In this document: positions 58,460-64,000 of the stretch, in pieces | How the letters are laid out: the number at the start of each line of letters is the position of its first letter | How positions within the stretch are numbered: the first letter of the stretch is position 1 | From: an uncultured Pseudomonadota bacterium | GTDB taxonomy: Bacteria > Myxococcota_A > UBA796 > GCA-2862545 | Length of the DNA stretch: 64,000 nt | Direction: 5' to 3' | Assembly (NCBI GenBank): GCA_903861005.1 | Contig: CAIOSP010000068.1 | Span: 80,693-144,692, forward strand | Translations under genes and position numbers: made by a program | The notes under the pieces: model-generated | Told to the model about the DNA's origin: nothing | Databases searched by the model: none | What the model saw: the letters and a program-made list of their open reading frames with translations, nothing else

Positions 58460-59917
58460 TTACCGCGGCGGCCTATCGTCTTGCAAGGGCGGGTGCCGTC
58501 GCACTTGCGTTGGAAGCTCGTGAGGACGTGCGATCGCGGTGTAGCCGGGGCCCGGCGCCTCCAGGATCTCCACCACCGACAGGCCGGCGCACGTGATCAG
58601 CTCGTCCAGCTGCTCGGTGGACCGTCGGATGGTCGGCCAGCCCAGGACCCGGTCTAGGAAAGCGGCGTCCAAGCTTGAAGCCAGGCCGGTGATCACCATG
58701 TGTCCCTCGGACGTGAGCAGCGCCCGGAACGACCCGATCCAGCGCGAGACCAGCCGATTCGGCACCTGATTGAGCACGCCGAGCACCAACACGGCATCCT
58801 GGCCGACCAGCGCGGGCGAAGGACGCATGGCCAGCTTGGGCAGCGAGGTCTGGACGGTCGCGAGGCGCACGTGCCCTCCGTCCTGGGACCACTTCGACGC
58901 GATCTCGTCGAGCAAAGCACGGCTGGGGTCCAGGATGGTCAGCAGGGTGGGCGCGTCCGACAGCGCCTCTCGCAGCACCTCCAGGCGGGCCGCGGCGGCG
59001 GTGTCGAGCAGCAGGACGCGGCGCGGGCGGTCCTTCGGCAGGATGGCGCGCAGGCGCTCCATCGCGGTCTGATCCGTGTCCCGACGGGCGCGAAGCGTGG
59101 GGCGAAGCAGCATCCAGCGGTCGAACGCCTCGGCGAGCGGGTCGTCACCGCGCGCCACGCCCTCCAGGATGTGGCTGATCACGTCGGGCGTGATCGAGGC
59201 CTCGTCGTGCTCCTCGCGGCGGCGGTGGTGCGGGCCCGCGCGTCCGAGCCAGGGGCGCAGCTCCCGTCGGAGTCGGCGCGCGGCCTCCTCGGCCTCGGAC
59301 TCGAACATGACGTTGGCGAACAGCTCGGAGACCTCGATCTCCAGGCGGTCGAGGGTGGCGCGCACGGCGGCCTGGGCGACCGGCTCGTGGGGTCGGTCGC
59401 GCAGGATGGCCTCGGCCTCCAGCAGCACGCCCTTGGTCGACTCAGCGATCGACAGGGCCGTCGCCAACATGTCCCCGCGGCTTCCCGCGGACGACTGCAC
59501 CCGGTCGTTCGCGAAGCCGGAGCCGTGCACGCTGCGCAGGCGCTCGGCGACCACGCGCGCCAAGCCCTCGTAGAACGCGGCGGCGAGCTCCGGGTCGCGG
59601 ACCAGGATGCGGCGCAGATCTTCGCGGGCCCAGCGGCGGACACGCGATGGGGTGGCGACGCGCACGTCGGCGCTGCGTGGGAAGTCGTCGATGAACGACA
59701 CTTCGCCGACCACCGAGCCCGGGCCCAGCACCGTCAGCACCACCTCCGGGTCTGGCCGCGGGTCGACCACGTCGAGCGCGCCGGACTCGAGCAGGTACAG
59801 ATCGCCGCCCGCTTCGCCGCGCCGGAGCAGCGACACGCCCGCGTCGAGCAGCATCACGGTGCCGGCGGCGTCGAAGCGCTCCCGCGCGTCGGGGTCGAAG
59901 CGGTCGAACATCGTCAT
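58460..59917 (-). CDS. Cyclic-nucleotide-binding domain fused to methyltransferase-like domain
   Basis: 485 residues. Residues about 15-130 are a cNMP-binding domain (LLRRGEAGGDLYLLESGALDV, shortened; GSVVGEVSFIDDFPRSADVRV), with the phosphate-binding cassette near GEVSF...RSA. A helical linker lies at about 140-280. Residues about 290-465 look like a class I SAM-dependent methyltransferase (VLLLDTAAAARLEVL as motif I variant, LTILDPSRALLDEIA, DAVLVLGVLNQVPN). The usual GxGxG of motif I is not evident, so enzymatic activity is uncertain. Probably a cytoplasmic signalling protein. Confidence 0.82.
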   Translation of the reverse strand: MTMFDRFDPDARERFDAAGTVMLLDAGVSLLRRGEAGGDLYLLESGALDVVDPRPDPEVVLTVLGPGSVVGEVSFIDDFPRSADVRVATPSRVRRWAREDLRRILVRDPELAAAFYEGLARVVAERLRSVHGSGFANDRVQSSAGSRGDMLATALSIAESTKGVLLEAEAILRDRPHEPVAQAAVRATLDRLEIEVSELFANVMFESEAEEAARRLRRELRPWLGRAGPHHRRREEHDEASITPDVISHILEGVARGDDPLAEAFDRWMLLRPTLRARRDTDQTAMERLRAILPKDRPRRVLLLDTAAAARLEVLREALSDAPTLLTILDPSRALLDEIASKWSQDGGHVRLATVQTSLPKLAMRPSPALVGQDAVLVLGVLNQVPNRLVSRWIGSFRALLTSEGHMVITGLASSLDAAFLDRVLGWPTIRRSTEQLDELITCAGLSVVEILEAPGPGYTAIARPHELPTQVRRHPPLQDDRPPR

Positions 59918-59955
59918 GGCGCGTTCCCTACAACGCGATCAAGACGGGCGCACGG

Positions 59956-60954
59956 TCAATGGACACCGCACGCGCCCAGGCCGCAGTCCGACCCGTCGGA
60001 CTCCACCTGGAACGTGCCGTGATCGACGTCGTGCTTGTCGTGGGCGAGGGTTCGCGCGCTGGCGACCAGCGTGTCGTGGTCGACCTCACCGTCCGACACC
60101 AGGTGCGCGGTGACGATGGGCTCGCGGCCGTCGAGCGTCCAGACGTGGACGTCGTGCACGCCGCGGACGCCGCGCAGGCCGCGCAGATCGGCCAGCAGCG
60201 CGTTCACGTCGAACCCGGGCGGCGGCAGCTGCAGCAGCACGGAGCTGGCCTCGCGGGTCACCGACCAGGCGCCCCACGCGACCACGCCCGCGAGCAAGAG
60301 CGAGATGATCGGATCCGCGGCGGGGTAGCCCCACATCATGCAGACCGCGGCGGCCATCGCGCCGACTGAGCCGAGCGCGTCGGCGATCATGTGCGCCAGC
60401 GCGCCGCGGATGTTGAGGTTGCCGTGGTCGCTCCTGGCCAACGCGACCGCGCTGCCCACGTTGATCACCAGGCCGATGAAGCCCACGATGAGCACCGGCA
60501 GACCGGCGATCTCGGCGGGGCCAGCCATGAGGCGGCTCACCGCCTCATGCGCGATGAACCCGACCGCCGCGAACAACGCGACGCCGTTCGCCAGCGCGCC
60601 CAGCGTCTCGAACCGTCGCAGCCCGAACGTGACCTTGGCGTCGGCGGCCCGCTGGGCCAAGCGCGCGGCACCCAGCGCCAGCACCAGCGAGCCCACGTCG
60701 CTGACCATGTGCAGCGCGTCCGACAGCAGCGCCAGCGAGCCGGTCCACCAGCCCACACCCGCTTCGATCCCGAGAAAGCCGCCGTTGAGCACGAGCGCGA
60801 CGGTGAGCGCCCGCGTCGTCGTCAGGCCATGCGTGTGGCCGTGCCCGTGATCATGCCCGTGACCATGACCGTGATGATCGTCGTCGTGGCGGTGCGGGGC
60901 GCCCGGGGGATGGTCGTGGTCGTGTGCGGTCACGCGCGCTCCAGGGCGGGCCAT
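59956..60954 (-). CDS. Cation diffusion facilitator (CDF) metal exporter
   Basis: 332 residues from the ATG at 60954 (GGAGG 9 bases upstream); a GTG at 60933 with GGAG 5 bases upstream is a close alternative. A His/Asp-rich cytoplasmic N-terminus (HGHGHGHDHGHGHTHG) precedes six transmembrane helices. Metal site in helix 2 LLSDALHMVSD and in helix 5 HMIADALGS (H-x3-D type, favouring zinc). C-terminal ferredoxin-like domain with VHDVHVWTLDG and a Cys pair in the tail. Zn/Co-proton antiporter of the inner membrane. Confidence 0.93.
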   Translation of the reverse strand: MARPGARVTAHDHDHPPGAPHRHDDDHHGHGHGHDHGHGHTHGLTTTRALTVALVLNGGFLGIEAGVGWWTGSLALLSDALHMVSDVGSLVLALGAARLAQRAADAKVTFGLRRFETLGALANGVALFAAVGFIAHEAVSRLMAGPAEIAGLPVLIVGFIGLVINVGSAVALARSDHGNLNIRGALAHMIADALGSVGAMAAAVCMMWGYPAADPIISLLLAGVVAWGAWSVTREASSVLLQLPPPGFDVNALLADLRGLRGVRGVHDVHVWTLDGREPIVTAHLVSDGEVDHDTLVASARTLAHDKHDVDHGTFQVESDGSDCGLGACGVH

Positions 60955-61081
60955 AGCCCGTGCCCTCCGGTGTCGCATTGGACGGCCGATTCCCCGCCCA
61001 GCACGGCCCAGTCGTCGCCTCTCGTCAGCGGGGGTCGCCGTGAGCGCGATCCAAGCGTAAGGTAGGAGATGCGGGGGAACG

Positions 61082-62395
61082 GTGGCGAACGACAGTCGAT
61101 TCGGACGACTCGCGAGGCTCGGCGGTCTGACCACGAAGGTGACGTCAGGCTGGATCGGTCAGCGTGTTCGCTCCGCGTTCGCAGACGAAGAAGGCCGTCG
61201 CAAGCTGGAGGAGCGCTTTCACCTGGAGAGCGCCGCCCAGATGGTGGAGACCTTGGGCCGCCTCAAGGGCGCCGCCATGAAGGTGGGCCAGTCGATCTCG
61301 CTCGCCGCCCAGCACCTGGACCTACCGGAAGACGCGCGCGCGCTGCTCAACAAGCTCCAGTCCCAGGGTGAGCCCGTCCCGTTCGAGCGCATCCGCGCCA
61401 CCGTCGAGCGCGAACTCGAGGGCACGCTCGAAGCGAAGTTCAAATCCTTCGACCCGCACCCGCTCGGGACCGCCAGCCTGGCGCAGGCCCACGTCGCGTT
61501 CCTCCACGACGGCTCCGAGGTGGTGGTCAAGGTGCTCCACGACGGCGTGGACGACGCGCTCGACACGGACCTTATGGCGCTGCGTGGCCTGCTGGCCACC
61601 GGCCGGGCCTTGGGCCGCGACAAGGACGAGCTGGAGGGCGTCTTCGCCGAGGTGCGCGAGCGCCTGTCCGAGGAGCTCGACTACCTGCACGAGGCCCGCA
61701 ACCTCCACGAGTTCCACCGGGCCTTCGGCGCCGATCCGGACCTGCGCATCCCCCGGCACCACCCGGCCTACTGCACCGAGCGCGTGATCGTGCTCGACCG
61801 CCTGCCCGGCAAGCCCATGACGGTCTTCCTGCAGACCGCCACTCCGGAGGCCCGCCAGCGCGCAGGCCTGGCGTTGGCCCGACTGTTCCTGGACGGCGCG
61901 TTCCGCCACCGCCTGCTCCACGCCGACCCTCACCCGGGCAACTTCCTGTTCGAGGAGGATGGTCGCGTCGGGCTGCTCGACTTTGGCTGCGTGAAGCGCT
62001 TCGACCGCTTCTGGATCGGTCACTACGCCCGCGCCGTGAAGGCCGCGCTGATCGGCGATCGCGCCATGCTCTTCCAGGCCGTGCGTGATCTGGGCGCCTG
62101 GCGCGGCGAGAGCGAGAAGGGTGGCGACATCATCTGGGACTTCTGCCACAGCATCATCGACCCGCTCCAGCACGGCCCCCACACGCTCGGCACCGACGAC
62201 ACGGCGGTCGAGAAGGTCCAAGCGGTGGTCAAGCGTATGTGGGCCGTGCCCGAGGTCGTCGGCCCGCCGGACATCGTGTTCCTGCACCGCACGCTGGGCG
62301 GCCTGTACACCATGGCCAGCCAGTTGAAGGTGACCGAGGACTGGCCCAAGATGGTCATGCCCTACGTGGATCACGCCATCTCTGAGATGCGCTAG
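61082..62395 (+). CDS. ABC1/UbiB-family atypical kinase
   Basis: 437 residues, GTG start. ABC1 (ADCK/UbiB) family: KxGQ motif KVGQ (67-70), the AxQ/ALA-loop equivalent LGTASLAQAHVA, VVVKVL, the ExD region EELDYLHEARN, catalytic LLHADPHPGNFL and metal LLDFGCVKR. No C-terminal transmembrane helices, unlike E. coli UbiB. Members support ubiquinone synthesis or act on unknown lipids; no ubi genes are nearby, so the role is left open. Divergent from the CDF gene. Confidence 0.92.
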   Translation: MANDSRFGRLARLGGLTTKVTSGWIGQRVRSAFADEEGRRKLEERFHLESAAQMVETLGRLKGAAMKVGQSISLAAQHLDLPEDARALLNKLQSQGEPVPFERIRATVERELEGTLEAKFKSFDPHPLGTASLAQAHVAFLHDGSEVVVKVLHDGVDDALDTDLMALRGLLATGRALGRDKDELEGVFAEVRERLSEELDYLHEARNLHEFHRAFGADPDLRIPRHHPAYCTERVIVLDRLPGKPMTVFLQTATPEARQRAGLALARLFLDGAFRHRLLHADPHPGNFLFEEDGRVGLLDFGCVKRFDRFWIGHYARAVKAALIGDRAMLFQAVRDLGAWRGESEKGGDIIWDFCHSIIDPLQHGPHTLGTDDTAVEKVQAVVKRMWAVPEVVGPPDIVFLHRTLGGLYTMASQLKVTEDWPKMVMPYVDHAISEMR

Positions 62396-62421
62396 GGAAG
62401 TCCCGGTCGACTGACGGGTTG

Positions 62422-62431
62422 GAACATGTTC
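62422..62431. promoter_or_regulatory. GAACATGTTC palindrome
   Basis: A perfect 10-base palindrome 29 bases before the START-like gene. It equals the core of the Gram-positive-type LexA box; binding here is not established. Confidence 0.25.
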
Positions 62432-62459
62432 TAGCGCCAGTCTGGCGGGAGGCGTGATG

Positions 62460-63107
62460 ATGTGGATGATGCTGTGGAGTGTCGCGTTCGCGGGCCAGCC
62501 CCGGTACGACCTGTTGGCTAGCCCGGACGGCTGGAAGGACGTGGCCGTTCGTCACTCGGACCAGGGTGACGTGGCCGTTTACACCAAGACGATCGACGGA
62601 CTGCCGTGCCTGATGGGGGTGACGTCGGTGTCCGTCCCCGCTGACAAGCTGCTGGCGGTGGCGTTCGACATCCCCAGCTCCAAGCGGTGGTCGTCGGCGG
62701 GCCTGGCCATCTCTGAGACGCTGGCGCACCTGCCCGACGGCGGCATCGACTACTTCCAGTACATCGACATCCCCGGCTGGACGATGGTCTACGACCGCTA
62801 CTGGATCATGGAGGGGCACACCACGAGCCTCGGCGACGCCCGCCGCTTCCGGTGGAACCGCATCGACGCCGCGACGCGCTACCCGGCCGCGGTCGCCCGC
62901 GCGCAGGCGATCGAGTCGGGCGCGGTCGAGCCGCCCGTGAGCTGGGGCGAGTGGCTGTTCACGCCCAAGAATGGCCTGACCGAGATCTCCTACCGCAACT
63001 GCGTGGACGTGGGCGGCCGACTGCCCATGAGCATCCAGACCTGGGTTGCGACGCGCACCATGCCGGACACCGTCGCGGACCTGATCCGCGAGGCGAAGAA
63101 GCACTAG
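62460..63107 (+). CDS. Secreted START-like lipid-binding protein
   Basis: 215 residues from the ATG at 62460 (GGGAGG 7 bases upstream); GTG 62454 and ATG 62457 are alternatives. Short signal peptide (MWMMLWSVAFAG). The body resembles a START/SRPBCC domain: GWKDVAVRHSDQGDVAVYTK, a VSVPADKLLAVAFD helix-strand, YFQYIDIPGWTMVYDRYWI and a long C-terminal helix. Likely binds a lipid in the periplasm. Its stop overlaps the convergent histidine-kinase stop at CTAG. Confidence 0.75.
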   Translation: MWMMLWSVAFAGQPRYDLLASPDGWKDVAVRHSDQGDVAVYTKTIDGLPCLMGVTSVSVPADKLLAVAFDIPSSKRWSSAGLAISETLAHLPDGGIDYFQYIDIPGWTMVYDRYWIMEGHTTSLGDARRFRWNRIDAATRYPAAVARAQAIESGAVEPPVSWGEWLFTPKNGLTEISYRNCVDVGGRLPMSIQTWVATRTMPDTVADLIREAKKH

Positions 63108-64000
63108 GTACGCGCCGCGGGGAGCGTCAGCCTGAAGCGCGTCGGCGCGCCGGGCTCCACGCGAACGCTGCCGCCGTGCGCCTCGGCGACCGCGGCGACG
63201 ATCGACAAGCCCAAGCCGAGCCCTTGCGCGCGGTCGGTCGTGTAGAAGCGCTCGAACACCCGCGCGGCGAGCTCGGGCGAGAGCCCCGGTCCGGCGTCGA
63301 TCACGTCGACGCCAGCGTGCTCGCCGTCGCGCCACCCTCGCACCGTGATGGGCAGCACGCCGTGCTGACGCGCGTTGCGGATCAGGTTGTCGATCGCCAA
63401 CCGCAGCGCCGCGGGATCGGCCGCGACCGGCCCTGCGTGGCCGTCCACGGTGACGTCGTCGGCGGCGTGCTCGGTCGCGATGGCGTCGAGCGACACCACC
63501 TCGCGCGAGGTCGGCCGATCGGCGCGTGACAGGGCGAGGACGCCGTCGACGATGGCGCGGAGGCGGGCGAGCTGCTCGCTGGCGCGGGCCAGGAAGCGGC
63601 GCCGATCCTCGGGCGACATCGACTCGTCCTCCAGCAGCTCCACCGTGCCGATCAGCGTGGAGAGCGGCGTCCGCAGCTCGTGGGCGACGCCGCTCGACAC
63701 CTCCTGGAGCACCCGCATCCGGCTGTCGAGGCGGGTGCCCATGCGCTCGACAGACTGAGCGAGCGCGTGCACCTCGCGGACCGACGAGCGCGTCGGACGC
63801 CCCAGCGTGTGCGCGGCGTTTAGGTCGCCCTCCGCCACGCGCGACGCCTCCTCGGTCAGCACGCGCAGCGAGCGGGTGAACTGGTCGGCCGCCCACAGCG
63901 CGAGCAGGCTGGTGGCGAACACGGTGGCGACGACCAGCGTGGTGAGCGGTCCGCCGCCCAGCACGGCCGCACCCGCTTGGCGCATCCGATCGGCGCGGAC
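63104..64000 (-). CDS. Sensor histidine kinase, C-terminal part (cut by window edge)
   Basis: 298 codons visible; the frame stays open to the right edge. An in-frame ATG at 63985 gives a protein with one membrane helix (LTTLVVATVFATSLLALWAA), but HAMP kinases normally have two, so the gene probably begins outside. HAMP region (SLRVLTEEASRVAEGDLNA), H-box VAHELRTPLSTL with intact His, N-box IDNLIRNARQHG, G1 DAGPGLSP and G2 GLGLGLSIV. No receiver is attached; its response regulator likely lies beyond the window. Confidence 0.9.
   Translation of the reverse strand, partial: VRADRMRQAGAAVLGGGPLTTLVVATVFATSLLALWAADQFTRSLRVLTEEASRVAEGDLNAAHTLGRPTRSSVREVHALAQSVERMGTRLDSRMRVLQEVSSGVAHELRTPLSTLIGTVELLEDESMSPEDRRRFLARASEQLARLRAIVDGVLALSRADRPTSREVVSLDAIATEHAADDVTVDGHAGPVAADPAALRLAIDNLIRNARQHGVLPITVRGWRDGEHAGVDVIDAGPGLSPELAARVFERFYTTDRAQGLGLGLSIVAAVAEAHGGSVRVEPGAPTRFRLTLPAART

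Noticed and set aside
59956..61134. Longer N-terminus for the CDF exporter (60 extra residues)
   Set aside because: The added residues are Arg/Pro-rich shadow sequence overlapping the divergent kinase gene start; good ribosome sites precede 60954 and 60933.

Overview
The window looks like chromosomal DNA of a very GC-rich member of the Myxococcota (deltaproteobacterial lineage), possibly from an uncultured group. The signs are many lipoproteins with Asp-Thr-rich linkers, DUF2330 and MopE-type metal-binding proteins with MYXO-CTERM-like tails, FG-GAP lipoproteins, a cytoplasmic Ser/Thr kinase, several FHA proteins, and hybrid histidine kinases. No rRNA, tRNA, phage, insertion sequence or CRISPR array was recognised. 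The gene layout is compact, with many ATGA/GTGA start-stop overlaps. Four convergent gene pairs share the same four bases, CTAG, as overlapping stop codons.

Left part (1-9275): secreted proteins and lipoproteins, one of which resembles a PHP-type protein that has lost its metal ligands. Then come a queE homologue, a lipoprotein with a CxxCH haem-type site, a HEAT-like protein, a poly-Gly lipoprotein, and a Ser/Thr kinase fused to DUF1707-like and LiaF-like domains. From 9276 to 10551 lies a non-coding block made of repeats: a 43-bp-period array of paired hairpins, dispersed and inverted repeats, and two long palindromes.

Middle (10552-23700): an unknown soluble protein, then a divergent FHA/von Willebrand A cluster that may form an envelope complex, followed by secreted or barrel-like proteins, an FG-GAP lipoprotein and a decayed lipoprotein gene. 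The glyoxylate shunt operon aceB-aceA follows (23853-26719). Next are envelope proteins, a proline-catabolism-type P5C dehydrogenase, a MopE-like protein, a large PHP lipoprotein, a two-gene barrel/hydrolase operon and a phosphohexomutase.

Right part (39184-64000): two tandem hybrid histidine kinases, one with Gln in place of the phospho-accepting His; an ABC exporter pair; a PhoX-like lipoprotein; a biotin-dependent acyl-CoA carboxylase operon; an SDR enzyme; an amtB-PII pair; and an operon encoding two secreted proteins, a TerB-FHA-ABC-permease fusion and a CYTH protein. A cNMP-binding/methyltransferase fusion, a CDF metal exporter, an ABC1/UbiB kinase, a START-like secreted protein and a partial histidine kinase end the window. 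The metabolic genes suggest an aerobic heterotroph using fatty acids, branched or isoprenoid acyl-CoAs and proline, with much phospho-based and envelope signalling.
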